From assembly GCF_000406165.1 (NCBI RefSeq), contig NZ_CM001977.1:1928024-1992023 (forward strand): DNA of 64,000 nucleotides, in the 5' to 3' direction. This DNA comes from Dickeya zeae NCPPB 2538. GTDB lineage: Bacteria; Pseudomonadota; Gammaproteobacteria; Enterobacterales; Enterobacteriaceae. Below, in pieces: positions 44,087 through 53,550 of this stretch. The translations under genes and the position numbers were made by a program. The stretch's first letter is position 1. Each line of letters opens with the position of its first letter. The notes below the pieces were generated by a model, which saw only the letters and a list, made by a program, of their open reading frames with translations, searched no databases and had not been told where the DNA came from.

Positions 44087-46690
44087 ATGTACACCCAGGA
44101 TCCCCGCTGGTTAATTCCTTGTGCCTGTCTGGCTTCAGACCGGTTATTTTATTTTCATCTGCAACAGCATACCGGGCAGCGCAATACACCGGATGTTGAA
44201 CAACAGGAAGACCAGCGTTTATTGACGCGCGCGGCAAAAGATTACCAGTTCTATTTTGGTGGGCGGCTGCGTAATGAGGATATTGAACACAATCTGCATA
44301 GCTGGGCCAGGTCATCGCCAACGGATGGTATGGCAATAACCGATAATATGACCTTGCTGGGGCAACTGGCGGAGGCGTTTTTGCTCTGGCAAGGCAACGG
44401 TTTCGAGGTGCGGCGTGAACGGCTGGAAGCCTGGCTAATGCTATGCTCGGTGCTGGACCCGGCCTGGATTATCGCGCAGGCTTATGTGCAACTGGTGCGC
44501 CAGCGGGTGCTGGACGAAGGGGAACTGGTGAGGCTGCTGATTCAGCAGAGTCCGTTTGCCTTTCCTGATGACTCGCGTGACACCCACTATGCTGACAACC
44601 ATGTGCATTTTAACGGCCACGGTTATGCCTCGCTGTCGATGCTGAGTTTTGTCGAGGGGGATGTGCGTCTGCAGCCAGATATTAGGTGGCCGCAGCGCGA
44701 GGAATACCCTCTTTTGGAAAGTGAGCAGTTACCGAAACAGCAACTGCCACGCTGGCTGTCGGCTTATGTGGCTTGTTTACTGGCGGCGATTTATCCCACC
44801 GGCACAGCAGCAGATAACTCGGTTGATCTCGGTATACTGACACGATCACTGGCATTGCCGCTGACGGAAAACGAGCGTTGGTCACTGCGGGATACCACTC
44901 TGATTACCCCACCCGACAGCGCGCAACAGCAACTGCTCTATGCCGCGATACAACAGGGGCACGCCGGCGCTCAGCGCTGGCTGCTGTTTTGTACCGGGTT
45001 GTTGCTGGGCGCATCCCGGCCAGATTACGACAGTGTGTTGTCAAACCTGATTCGGGTCAGCATGATATTGCGTAACTACATGGTGGTGTCGGCGGTGGGG
45101 TTGGGGCAATTTGTCGAGTATTTTGGTACCGATGTGCGGCGGGTGGATAAACGCTTTTTCAAGGAGCAAGTCCCTCGCTATGATTTAAGCCCGTCGGTAT
45201 CGCGGGAATACCGTGTCTCACCGAGTGAAGTGATAGGCAATGTTCGCAAACCCAATATCTACCATCACAAGTTGACCGACTTTTTTGACCAGCATGCGCG
45301 CTGGCATGTGCCGGAACAAGCACATCTGGTGGTGCATTTTACTCGCGGATTTCCGAAAAAAACCGCTGTCAGCCGCTACGACAAACGGTTGACCACTTTC
45401 CGCGCTGAGTTGCTGCAACAAGTCCGGGCGCTTGAAGACTTTGCTGCGTCGGTCACCTTGCAGGAAACCTCGCACCAGCCGGATATCGACACGCTGCCAC
45501 GCACGATTGACGTGCGCAAACTGGTGCGTGGCTACGATGTGGCGGGCAATGAAAATGAACTTCCTATCGAGGTGTTTGCACCGGTGTTGCGGGTGTTACG
45601 CGCCGCCAGACAACCCGCCGGTATGCCGTTTTCTCAGCGCCTGAAACGCCCGTTTATTACCGTACACGCCGGTGAAGATTACAGCCACCTACTCAGTGGG
45701 TTGCGGGCGATGGATGAAGCGGTGGAATTCTGCCAGTTGCGGGAAGGCGATCGTATCGGTCACGGGCTGGCGTTGGGGGTGGATGTGCAGCACTGGGCGC
45801 AGCGCCAACGGCGCGCCTGGCTCACCGCCGGTCAGCATCTGGATAACCTGGTGTGGGCCTATCATCAGGCGGTGCAACTGTCCCGGCATACGGTAGAGCA
45901 TATTCCGGTGATGCATGAATTGCGTGACAAAATCCATCATTGGTCGCAATGGATATTGGGCGATATTTATACCCCGAATCAACTGTATGATGCCTGGCGA
46001 CTGCGCCGTAACTGGCCTGATTTTGACGCCATGCAAAGTGAAGTCGGCAGGTTTGCCGAGTGGGTGCCGGATGCACAATTATTGATGAGCCGCCAATCCG
46101 TTGATGAAGACAACGAGAAAGTCGTTAACCTCTGGCAGCGCCGTTATCTGGACAGCGGTTTGCCCGAACGTGAGGCGGACAGGATAAACCACACTATCTC
46201 GGTGAACTGTTTACCCCAAGAGAGCGAACATTTTGCGATCACCTTCAGTCACTCTGAAGACTGGGTTTCTGCGGGCGAACTGCGACTGTATGAAGCGATA
46301 CAGGATTTTCTGATGGAGAAATACAGTCGGCTTGGCCTTGTGATTGAAGCCTGTCCGACCTCAAATATCTATATCGGGCGTTTTGAGTACTATCATGAAC
46401 ACCCGCTGTTTCGCTGGAATCCGCCGCAACCGGATTGGCTAAAGCCGGGAGAGAAGTTTAACCGCTATGGATTACGTTCCGGTCCGCTTGCCGTATGCAT
46501 CAATACCGATGATAGCGCGCTGATGCCGACTACCATTGCTAACGAGCATCGCCTGATGCGGGAAACCGCCGTTCAGTTTTTTGGCATCGGCACCTGGATG
46601 GCTGATTTATGGATCAATACTCTGCGTGAGAAAGGCGTAGAGATCTTTAAACGTAATCATCTTGCTCAACTGTCCACATCGTCGGATTAA
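44087..46690 (+). CDS. rdrB: RADAR system adenosine deaminase RdrB
   Basis: An 867-residue protein with the metal and catalytic set of adenosine deaminases spread over a very long chain: HVH 172-174, HAGE 527-530 (metal His, proton-shuttle Glu), GHG with His559, and NTDDSAL with Asp808/Asp809. Ordinary Ada has about 330 residues; the large insertions fit RdrB, which forms a dodecameric shell and deaminates adenosine or ATP on phage infection. It directly follows rdrA. All catalytic residues appear intact, so the enzyme should be active. Confidence 0.86.
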   Translation: MYTQDPRWLIPCACLASDRLFYFHLQQHTGQRNTPDVEQQEDQRLLTRAAKDYQFYFGGRLRNEDIEHNLHSWARSSPTDGMAITDNMTLLGQLAEAFLLWQGNGFEVRRERLEAWLMLCSVLDPAWIIAQAYVQLVRQRVLDEGELVRLLIQQSPFAFPDDSRDTHYADNHVHFNGHGYASLSMLSFVEGDVRLQPDIRWPQREEYPLLESEQLPKQQLPRWLSAYVACLLAAIYPTGTAADNSVDLGILTRSLALPLTENERWSLRDTTLITPPDSAQQQLLYAAIQQGHAGAQRWLLFCTGLLLGASRPDYDSVLSNLIRVSMILRNYMVVSAVGLGQFVEYFGTDVRRVDKRFFKEQVPRYDLSPSVSREYRVSPSEVIGNVRKPNIYHHKLTDFFDQHARWHVPEQAHLVVHFTRGFPKKTAVSRYDKRLTTFRAELLQQVRALEDFAASVTLQETSHQPDIDTLPRTIDVRKLVRGYDVAGNENELPIEVFAPVLRVLRAARQPAGMPFSQRLKRPFITVHAGEDYSHLLSGLRAMDEAVEFCQLREGDRIGHGLALGVDVQHWAQRQRRAWLTAGQHLDNLVWAYHQAVQLSRHTVEHIPVMHELRDKIHHWSQWILGDIYTPNQLYDAWRLRRNWPDFDAMQSEVGRFAEWVPDAQLLMSRQSVDEDNEKVVNLWQRRYLDSGLPEREADRINHTISVNCLPQESEHFAITFSHSEDWVSAGELRLYEAIQDFLMEKYSRLGLVIEACPTSNIYIGRFEYYHEHPLFRWNPPQPDWLKPGEKFNRYGLRSGPLAVCINTDDSALMPTTIANEHRLMRETAVQFFGIGTWMADLWINTLREKGVEIFKRNHLAQLSTSSD

Positions 46691-46702
46691 GTACTCCTCC
46701 TG

Positions 46703-46733
46703 GGGAGAGAGGCGGTTCGTATTACTCTCTCCC
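46703..46733 (+). terminator. Hairpin after rdrB
   Basis: GGGAGAGAG / CTCTCTCCC form a 9-base stem with a 13-base loop, starting 12 bases after the rdrB stop. The following GCATTGTTA is a weak U tract. Confidence 0.5.
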
Positions 46734-46821
46734 GCATTGTTACCCCACTCGTTGATCAATGTTGATTGTCGTCGCTAGCGACGTTTCTTCTTTTCCTCAT
46801 CCCGATCTATCTCATCTCGAT

Positions 46822-46849
46822 GGAACCGTCGCCACGCCCCGTCCACACA
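46822..46849 (+). promoter_or_regulatory. hrp box upstream of hrpF
   Basis: GGAACC, 15 bases, then CCACACA: a perfect match to the HrpL consensus. It ends 79 bases before hrpF. It gives hrpF-hrpV a HrpL promoter independent of hrpA, so the inserted genes upstream need not block expression. Confidence 0.93.
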
Positions 46850-46928
46850 ACTGCAGATAAACCATGTCGGTTTAACCAACAGACTCGTTCGGCTAACAAC
46901 CCCGTTCAACTCACAGGAGCATGCAACC

Positions 46929-47156
46929 ATGTCTTTGTCTTCACCTATTCAACGTCGGTTGGACAGTGCATTTGTCGATGCGCAGTCCCGGCTTGATGAG
47001 ATGGCGCAAACCATTTCGGAGGGAGAGGTCAGCCCGGCGGATACCTATGCGTTCTATGAAGCCAGCATGGACTACTCAAACGCCAACTGGGCCGCCGGAC
47101 AGATGCTGAGCGTCAAGCATGGTCTGGCGAAGGCCATTATCAATGACTTCAACTGA
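46929..47156 (+). CDS. hrpF: T3SS protein HrpF
   Basis: A 75-residue small helical protein starting MSLSSPIQRRLDSAFVDAQS. AGGAG lies 10 bases before the ATG. Size and position before hrpG-hrcC identify HrpF, needed for T3SS function in P. syringae and Erwinia. Its stop overlaps the hrpG start region by 14 bases. Confidence 0.9.
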   Translation: MSLSSPIQRRLDSAFVDAQSRLDEMAQTISEGEVSPADTYAFYEASMDYSNANWAAGQMLSVKHGLAKAIINDFN

Positions 47157-47577
47157 GTTACCCGGTGTGATTGAGCGTTGGCTCAATAGCACGGCAGGTC
47201 AACTGACGCTGCACATTGATGACGGCCCGGTGGTGTTGACGCGCTATCACGACGGTGTGGGATGTGCCGCCATGGTGACCTTGCCGGTCAAGGTGGATGA
47301 CCGGTTGCTGCACAAGGCGCTGCGTTATTCGTCTGCCGCCGTGTTGCGTTTGGGGATGGACGCCGCTGCACTGTGCTGGTCTGGCGCAGACGCTGAATTA
47401 TGGTTACTGATGCGACACGAACCGGATGACCCCGTCCGATTGTGCCGCACACTGGAAGCGCTGGTTAATCAGCGAGATGTCTGGCAAAGCCTGCTGGCAC
47501 CGCTTGCCAGACCGGCATCGCCGCCGCCGCTGAATCTGAAAACACTGGCTTTTTTGCAAGGAGATCAGCATGCGTAA
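47143..47577 (+). CDS. hrpG: T3SS chaperone-like regulator HrpG
   Basis: A protein of about 144 residues with a fold typical of class I secretion chaperones (LHIDDGPVVLTRYHDG, then ALCWSGADAELWLLMRHEPDD). The start ATG at 47143 is inside hrpF. In P. syringae HrpG binds HrpV and frees HrpS, so with hrpV and hrpS in this cluster the same anti-anti-activator loop is likely. Not related to the Xanthomonas HrpG regulator. Confidence 0.88.
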   Translation: MTSTELPGVIERWLNSTAGQLTLHIDDGPVVLTRYHDGVGCAAMVTLPVKVDDRLLHKALRYSSAAVLRLGMDAAALCWSGADAELWLLMRHEPDDPVRLCRTLEALVNQRDVWQSLLAPLARPASPPPLNLKTLAFLQGDQHA

Positions 47578-49642
47578 CGCGCTGTATGCATTGTTATTCA
47601 ACCTCTATCGTCTGTTTTGCTGGTCGCTGGTGCTGATGGGGATGTTGCCTGGAGCACATGCGGCGACGCCACCGGACTGGAACAAAGGTGCTTATGCCTA
47701 TTCCGCCGAACAAACCCCACTATCGGCGGTGTTACAGGATTTCGCCAACAGCCATGGCGTTGATCTGAGAGTCGGCAACATTGAGGACGCCACCATTGAT
47801 GCCAAAATCCGCGCCGATAACGCCACCGCGTTTCTGGACAGGCTGGCGTTGGAGCACCGTTTTCAATGGTTCGTCTACAACAATGTGTTGTACGTCAGCC
47901 CACAGGATGAGCAGACATCGGTACGCATTGAAGTCTCTCAGGATGCGGCACCCGACATGAAGCAGGCGTTGACCGGCATTGGCCTGCTGGATACGCGGTT
48001 TGGCTGGGGGGAACTGCCGGATGAAGGCGTGGTGCTGGTCACCGGACCGGCAGAGTACATCAGCCTGATCCGCAATTTCAGCCAGCAACGCGAAACCAAA
48101 GACGATCGCCGTAAGGTGATGATTTTTCCACTGCGTTATGCCTCGGTATCCGATCGTACCATTCAGTACCGTGATCAGCGTTTGGTGATCCCCGGCGTAG
48201 CGACCATGTTAAATGAGCTGATGGATGGCAACCGCAGCGCCCCGGCAGGGGCATCAGGTGCTGCCAGTGGCATGGGCAGTGAAGGCGGGATGGCGCAGGC
48301 CAACGGGGCCGGTGGGCAGGATGCCAGCCAGGCTATTGAACGTAATGCCCGCGCCATGTTGGCCCGACTGGCGAGCCGCGCCAGCAGCGGCGAGGCGGCG
48401 AGTTCCCGCAAAAAAGATCAACTCAACGGCAAAGTCTCGGCAGACGTGCGTAACAACGCGCTCTTGATTCGTGACGACGAAAAACGCCGGGAGGAATACC
48501 AGCAACTGATCGACAAGATCGATGTGCCGCAAAATCTGGTCAACATTGATGCGATCATTTTGGATGTCGATCGCACCGCACTCTCAAGGCTGGAGGCTAA
48601 CTGGCAGGGGAAACTGGGCGCAGTGACCGGTGGCGCTAACCTGATGTCAGGTTCCAGTACGCTCTTTGTCAGCGATTTCAAACGGTTTTTCGCCGATATT
48701 CAGGCGCTGGAAGGGGAAGGCACCGCCTCGATTGTGGCGAATCCGTCGGTACTGACGCTGGAAAACCAGCCCGCGGTGATCGATTTCAGCCGTACCGCCT
48801 TTATTACTGCCACCGGCGAGCGGGTGGCGAATGTACAACCGGTGACGGCGGGCACCAGTCTGCAGGTCACGCCACGTGTCGTCGGTCGCGGCAGTACCAG
48901 CAGTATTCAACTGGTTATTGATATTGAGGACGGCCAGGTGGAAACCAATACCGAAGGCAACGCCTCCGGCGTGAAGCGCGGTACCGTCAGCACACAAGCG
49001 CTGATTGGCGAGAACCGGGCGCTGGTGCTGGGTGGGTTTCATGTCGAGGAAAGTGGTGATCGTGATAAGCGCGTACCGCTGTTGGGCGATATTCCCTGGA
49101 TCGGCAAACTGTTCACCTCTCGCCAGCACGAAGTTTCTCGCCGTGAACGGTTGTTTATTCTGACTCCGCATCTGATTGGCGACCAGAACGATCCCACCCG
49201 GTTTGTGTCGGCGGATAACCGTCGCCAGTTGAATGACGCCATGGGGCGTGTAGCGCAGCGTAACAGCAAAACCGATCTGTTCGGCATGGTGGAGAATGCC
49301 ATGCGCGATCTGGCCAGCGGCCAGACACCAGCCGGGTTCACTATCGACAGTAACGGGGCACGCTTGTCGGAGTTCTGCCGTACCTCGCCGTCACTGAGTT
49401 ATCAGAGCAATCGCCATCAATGGTACAGCAACTTGACGCTCAGTTTGGCGGTGGGGGTGGTGAAAAACACCGGCACGCGTCCCCAGCGTTTTGATGAAGC
49501 CAACTGTGCCAGTAACCGCACGCTGGCAGTCGCCGCCTGGCCGAAAACCACGCTGGCCCCCGGCGAGTCTACCGAAGTGTATCTGGCGCTGCTTCCAGCC
49601 AAAAACACCCAGCCTGCGCGTGCGTCGCTGATTACACCCTGA
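47570..49642 (+). CDS. hrcC: T3SS outer-membrane secretin HrcC (SctC)
   Basis: A 690-residue secretin. The Sec signal ends in AHA (cleavage near residue 32). N-domains follow, with an Ala/Gly-rich insert (GASGAASGMGSEGGMAQANG) near 226-245, and the secretin domain has VANPSVLTLENQPAVIDF and VPLLGDIPWIGKLFTSRQ. It forms the outer-membrane ring. AGGAG precedes the ATG, which overlaps the end of hrpG by 8 bases. Confidence 0.96.
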   Translation: MRNALYALLFNLYRLFCWSLVLMGMLPGAHAATPPDWNKGAYAYSAEQTPLSAVLQDFANSHGVDLRVGNIEDATIDAKIRADNATAFLDRLALEHRFQWFVYNNVLYVSPQDEQTSVRIEVSQDAAPDMKQALTGIGLLDTRFGWGELPDEGVVLVTGPAEYISLIRNFSQQRETKDDRRKVMIFPLRYASVSDRTIQYRDQRLVIPGVATMLNELMDGNRSAPAGASGAASGMGSEGGMAQANGAGGQDASQAIERNARAMLARLASRASSGEAASSRKKDQLNGKVSADVRNNALLIRDDEKRREEYQQLIDKIDVPQNLVNIDAIILDVDRTALSRLEANWQGKLGAVTGGANLMSGSSTLFVSDFKRFFADIQALEGEGTASIVANPSVLTLENQPAVIDFSRTAFITATGERVANVQPVTAGTSLQVTPRVVGRGSTSSIQLVIDIEDGQVETNTEGNASGVKRGTVSTQALIGENRALVLGGFHVEESGDRDKRVPLLGDIPWIGKLFTSRQHEVSRRERLFILTPHLIGDQNDPTRFVSADNRRQLNDAMGRVAQRNSKTDLFGMVENAMRDLASGQTPAGFTIDSNGARLSEFCRTSPSLSYQSNRHQWYSNLTLSLAVGVVKNTGTRPQRFDEANCASNRTLAVAAWPKTTLAPGESTEVYLALLPAKNTQPARASLITP

Positions 49643-49678
49643 CGGTTCACACCATTCATAGCGTGAGGAAGAAAAATG

Positions 49679-49867
49679 ATGCGTTATCAAACCCTGGTGC
49701 TGCTGTGCGCGGCGCTGATGCTGAGCGCTTGTGCTGCCCGCACGCCAACCAGCGCTTGCACGTCAGTGAGCTGCCGTCCGGATCCTGATGGCCGACAGAT
49801 GGTTATCTGGTGGCAGACGGACATGCGACCCGGCGCGGCCGATTTTACCCTGGTGAGTGTGCCATGA
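49679..49867 (+). CDS. hrpT: Small T3SS lipoprotein HrpT
   Basis: A protein of about 62 residues whose signal ends in the lipobox LSAC, so it is lipidated. It is Cys-containing after the lipobox (SACTSVSCRPD). The position hrcC-hrpT-hrpV is diagnostic; HrpT proteins are proposed pilotins or accessories for the secretin. ATG 49679 or the one just before it (49676) may be used; GAGGAAG precedes both. Confidence 0.88.
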   Translation: MRYQTLVLLCAALMLSACAARTPTSACTSVSCRPDPDGRQMVIWWQTDMRPGAADFTLVSVP

Positions 49868-50265
49868 CCGACAGCATCAGGATATTTGACACGATGACGG
49901 CGTTTATGGCCGCGATCACCCGGCATCAGGCGGCGCGCTGGTCGCCGCAATCCGGTATCGAGCTGGTGTTTCAGCTCGCTGATCATGGCTATGAACTCAT
50001 GTTGCAGATTCACCCCGGAAAACACTATCCCGGTTTGTATCGCCGTCTGCTCGAACGCCGTTACCAGCAAGCGGCGGAGTATGACGGATGCCACCTGTGC
50101 CTGAACGGCAGCGACGTACTGATCCTCTGGTGGCCGTTGCCACCGGCGTCTGACTCCTATGCACAACGGGTTGAACAGCTGTTTGCCTTGGCCGAGCTGA
50201 CATTACCGCCGGTTGTGACAATGCGCACGCAAACCGAGCACAACGTGCCGCGAGTGGTGCGGTAA
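49864..50265 (+). CDS. hrpV: HrpV, negative regulator of HrpS
   Basis: A protein of about 133 residues starting MTDSIRIFDTMTAFMAAITR, with ATGA overlap to the hrpT stop. The middle has QSGIELVFQLADHGYELMLQIH. HrpV binds HrpS and represses hrpL transcription; HrpG relieves it. Identification rests on position and length. Confidence 0.88.
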   Translation: MTDSIRIFDTMTAFMAAITRHQAARWSPQSGIELVFQLADHGYELMLQIHPGKHYPGLYRRLLERRYQQAAEYDGCHLCLNGSDVLILWWPLPPASDSYAQRVEQLFALAELTLPPVVTMRTQTEHNVPRVVR

Positions 50266-50299
50266 CTGTCGCGTTTTTAGGCCAAACCGGTGAATAGGG

Positions 50300-50327
50300 G
50301 GAACCGTTTCACTGCCCGTGTCACTCA
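50300..50327 (+). promoter_or_regulatory. hrp box upstream of hrpN
   Basis: GGAACC, 16 bases, then CACTCA. This fits the consensus GGAACC-N15/16-CACNNA. It lies 97 bases before the hrpN ATG and gives the harpin its own HrpL promoter. Confidence 0.85.
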
Positions 50328-50424
50328 GTAACCAGTATCCATCATGATGCCCACATCGGGAGCGGCGTGGGCATCCGTTGCAGGTACTGTTGCGAACATC
50401 TGACATGAATGAGGAAACGAGATT

Positions 50425-51405
50425 ATGCAAATTACGATCAAAGCACACATCGGTGGCGATTTGGGTGTCGCCGGGCTGGGACTGGGGTCACAAGGCTTGA
50501 AAGGCCTGAACACCGCGACGCCATCACTGGGTTCCAGTTTGGACAAGCTGAGCAGCACTATCGATAAGCTGACTTCAGCGATGACCGCGATGATGTTTGC
50601 CAGTGTCATGGCACAAGCGTTGGGGGCGAAACAAGGCGCTGGCGGCGGGCAAGGGGCTGGCAACGCAGCGTCGGCATCCGGTAGTGACCCGTTGTCCGAC
50701 ATGTTCCAGAAGGTGTTGAGTAATCTCCTGGGCAACAATACGGCTAACGGCCTGACGAAACAGGGTGATCAGATGCCTCAGTCTTTGCTAAACGGCAACC
50801 AGATGACGCCGGACAACATGGACGCATTCAGTAAAGGGATGGGCAATGCGTTGTCCTCTATTCTGGGTAATGGCCTGGGTCAGGCGATGGGCGGCCTCTC
50901 CGGGCTATCGCTGGGGGCAGGCGGCTTACAAGGGCTAAGTGGCGCAGGCGCATTCAACCAACTGGGCAATGCTATCGGTATGGGGGTGGGGCAGAATGCG
51001 GCGCTCAATGCCCTGAGCAATGTCAGCACCCATGTAGACGGCAATAACCGGCATTTTGTGGATAAGGAAGATCGTGGTCTGGCAAAAGAAGTCGGCCAGT
51101 TTATGGATCAATATCCGGAAATTTTTGGTAAACCGCAGTATCAGAAAGACAACTGGAGCTCAGCAAAAACGGACGACAAATCCTGGGCGAAAGCGCTGAG
51201 TAAACCGGATGATGACGGCATGACCGGTGCCAGCATGGATAAATTCCGTCAGGCACTGGGGATGATCAAAAGCGCGGTAGCGGGTGATACCGGTAATACC
51301 AACCTGAATCTGCGGGGGGCTGGCGGTGCGTCGCTGGGTATTGATGCTGGCGTCGTCGGTGACAAGATAGCCAACATGGCGTTAGGCAAGCTGGCGAACG
51401 CCTGA
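50425..51405 (+). CDS. hrpN: Harpin HrpN
   Basis: A 326-residue secreted harpin. It is Gly/Ala/Ser/Leu-rich with no Cys and has no signal peptide. It begins MQITIKAHIGGDLGVAGLGL. The Gly-rich stretch GAGGLQGLSGAGAFNQLGNA lies near 170-190 and the conserved C-terminal half includes VDKEDRGLAKEVGQFMDQYP. It is slightly shorter than the ~340 residues of the classical E. chrysanthemi harpin. Harpins leave through the T3SS, act in the plant apoplast and can elicit hypersensitive response. Confidence 0.95.
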   Translation: MQITIKAHIGGDLGVAGLGLGSQGLKGLNTATPSLGSSLDKLSSTIDKLTSAMTAMMFASVMAQALGAKQGAGGGQGAGNAASASGSDPLSDMFQKVLSNLLGNNTANGLTKQGDQMPQSLLNGNQMTPDNMDAFSKGMGNALSSILGNGLGQAMGGLSGLSLGAGGLQGLSGAGAFNQLGNAIGMGVGQNAALNALSNVSTHVDGNNRHFVDKEDRGLAKEVGQFMDQYPEIFGKPQYQKDNWSSAKTDDKSWAKALSKPDDDGMTGASMDKFRQALGMIKSAVAGDTGNTNLNLRGAGGASLGIDAGVVGDKIANMALGKLANA

Positions 51406-51767
51406 TAACGCGCCATGAATATCAGACAATAACTGTCGGGAAGAGACGAGGATACTCGTCTCTTCTGCTGTAGAACAGAGGCTGACTGAGTGCGTTTTCA
51501 TTCGGATTCCGTTTCCTATTTATAGATTTGGTTTCCCTTTATTCATCGACGTCCCAACAATATTGTGATTCTTGTTACTGTTATGGGTTCTTTTTAGAAC
51601 TTATTGTCATAAAAAATAATGAAAATTATTTAAATCAATGGGTTGTTTCTGAAATATCGGTGTTTTGCGGTAACTTAATTGTAAGGTTTTGTATTGTTTT
51701 CGAAATAAATGCACATTATTATTTAGGTAATCTTTACCTTCTGTTTCTATTTACATGGATGTGCATC
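51406..51767. other. AT-rich region between hrpN and hecB
   Basis: About 360 bases with the hrpN terminator at its left end and a very AT-rich stretch at 51520-51760. The long upstream open frame from 51528 lacks conserved features and is not taken as coding. It should hold the hecB promoter; no hrp box was found here. Confidence 0.55.
51441..51464 (+). terminator. Terminator after hrpN
   Basis: AAGAGACGAG / CTCGTCTCTT form a perfect 10-base stem with a GATA loop 35 bases after the hrpN stop; the downstream TCTGCTGT is a weak U tract. Confidence 0.65.
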
Positions 51768-53444
51768 ATGCCTGTCAGTCGCAGGAAAGCTGACCTGATC
51801 GTGAGCTTTTTCTTTATCGGTTATTCCGTTTCCGCGTTCTGTGCACCGCTGAATCCGGCGGAGCGAAATGAAATCCAGCAATATCAGTCGGACGTGATTG
51901 AACAGTCCCGCCAACAGCGAGAAGCTCTCCAGCAGCTAAACAACATCGTGCAGGCACCGCTAAAAGCGGATAACACGCCGCAAGGCCCCTGTTTTACCCT
52001 GCATGACATTCGCTTTAATCACAGTACGTTACTGAGTCCACGTGATCAGGCCACCCTGACCGCCGACTACCTCAATCGTTGCAACAACCTTGAGCACATC
52101 AACCAACTGGTGCATGACGTCAGCAACTGGTATATCCAGCGCGGCTATATCACCAGCCGGGCGTTTTTGAGTGAACAGGATTTGTCTGGTGGCGTGCTGC
52201 AACTGGAGATTCTGGAAGGGCGGCTGGAAAAAATCACCATCAACAAGCAAACGGAACGGATGACCCGTACCGCGTTCCCGGCTCATGACGGAGACATCCT
52301 GAACTTGCGCGATATCGAGCAAGGGATGGAGCAGATGAACCGCATGCCGTCCCAGCAGGTGACCATCGAAATTCTGCCGGGCAGCAAGCCGGGGTACTCG
52401 GTGGTTAACCTGACCCGGGAAGCCCGCCTGCCGTTCAGCGGTGGCCTGACTGTCGACAACAGCGGCCAGAAAAGCACCGGCCAGGAACAGCTAACCGGTA
52501 GCCTGATGCTGGATAATCTGTTCGGCGTGGCGGACCAGTGGTTTCTCACTGCCGGTCACAGCAGCCGTTTTGCCACCAGTCATGACGCTGAAATGCTGCA
52601 GGCCGGTTTTTCCCTGCCGTATGGCTACTGGAGCCTGGGCTACAGCTACGCCCAAAGCCGTTATCGCAACACCTTCATCAACCGTGATTTCCCCTGGCGC
52701 TCTACCGGCGACAGCGATACCCACCGGCTGTCGCTGTCTCGCGTGGTGTTCCGTAACGGCACGATGAAAACCGCGCTGACCGGCGCGCTCAGCCAGCGCA
52801 CCGGTAACAACTATCTGAACGGGGCACTGTTGCCGTCCAGCAGTCGCACGCTGAGCAGTGTGTCATTAGGGGTCAATCACAGCCAGAAGCTGTGGGGCGG
52901 TCTGGCGACGGTTAACCCAACCTATAACCGCGGTGTCCGCTGGCTTGGCGCAGAAACCGATACCGGCAAAAGCGCCGATGCGCCACGAGCCGAGTTCAAT
53001 AAATGGACGCTGTCCGCCAGCTACTATCACCCGGTTACCGACAGCATCACTTACCTTGGCAGTCTGTACGGACAATATTCGGCCCGTGCGCTGTACGGTA
53101 GTGAACAGCTAACGCTGGGCGGGGAGTCTTCCGTACGCGGGTTCCGTGAGCAGTACACCGCCGGTAACCGCGGTGCGTACTGGCGTAATGAGCTGAACTG
53201 GCAGACGTGGCAGTTGCCGGTAGTGGGTACGGTCACCTTCATGGCCGCCATCGACGGGGGGCACCTCTATAACCATAAACAGGATGACGCGACGGCGGCT
53301 TCACTGTGGGGTGGTGCCGTTGGGGTGACCGTGGCCAATCGCTGGCTCAGCCAGCAGGTGACGATGGGGTGGCCGATATCTTACCCGGCATGGCTACAAC
53401 CCGACACCATGGTGGTGGGTTACCGGGTCGGCGTGTCGTTCTAA
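51768..53444 (+). CDS. hecB: Two-partner secretion outer-membrane transporter HecB/CdiB
   Basis: A protein of about 558 residues of the Omp85/ShlB family. A signal peptide (LIVSFFFIGYSVSAFCA) is followed by an N-terminal plug helix (NEIQQYQSDVIEQSRQQREA), two POTRA domains, and a 16-strand beta-barrel with the conserved GGESSVRGFREQY. It exports the large partner encoded next. An ATG at 51759 is an alternative start. The pair HecB-HecA next to hrpN is known in Dickeya, where HecA contributes to attachment. Confidence 0.92.
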   Translation: MPVSRRKADLIVSFFFIGYSVSAFCAPLNPAERNEIQQYQSDVIEQSRQQREALQQLNNIVQAPLKADNTPQGPCFTLHDIRFNHSTLLSPRDQATLTADYLNRCNNLEHINQLVHDVSNWYIQRGYITSRAFLSEQDLSGGVLQLEILEGRLEKITINKQTERMTRTAFPAHDGDILNLRDIEQGMEQMNRMPSQQVTIEILPGSKPGYSVVNLTREARLPFSGGLTVDNSGQKSTGQEQLTGSLMLDNLFGVADQWFLTAGHSSRFATSHDAEMLQAGFSLPYGYWSLGYSYAQSRYRNTFINRDFPWRSTGDSDTHRLSLSRVVFRNGTMKTALTGALSQRTGNNYLNGALLPSSSRTLSSVSLGVNHSQKLWGGLATVNPTYNRGVRWLGAETDTGKSADAPRAEFNKWTLSASYYHPVTDSITYLGSLYGQYSARALYGSEQLTLGGESSVRGFREQYTAGNRGAYWRNELNWQTWQLPVVGTVTFMAAIDGGHLYNHKQDDATAASLWGGAVGVTVANRWLSQQVTMGWPISYPAWLQPDTMVVGYRVGVSF

Positions 53445-53550
53445 TAAATCCAATATCATCATTTTATTAAAATATTTTAATGCGTTAAGCAGATTCTCCT
53501 GTGTCATCGCACATGGGGTTTTCATACAGCACAGAGTCAGGAGTTCAGGG

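Noticed and set aside
51528..51767. N-terminal extension of HecB by about 80 residues
   Set aside because: The extension is AT-rich, Cys/Tyr-rich and precedes a proper signal peptide; the start at 51768 gives a normal transporter.
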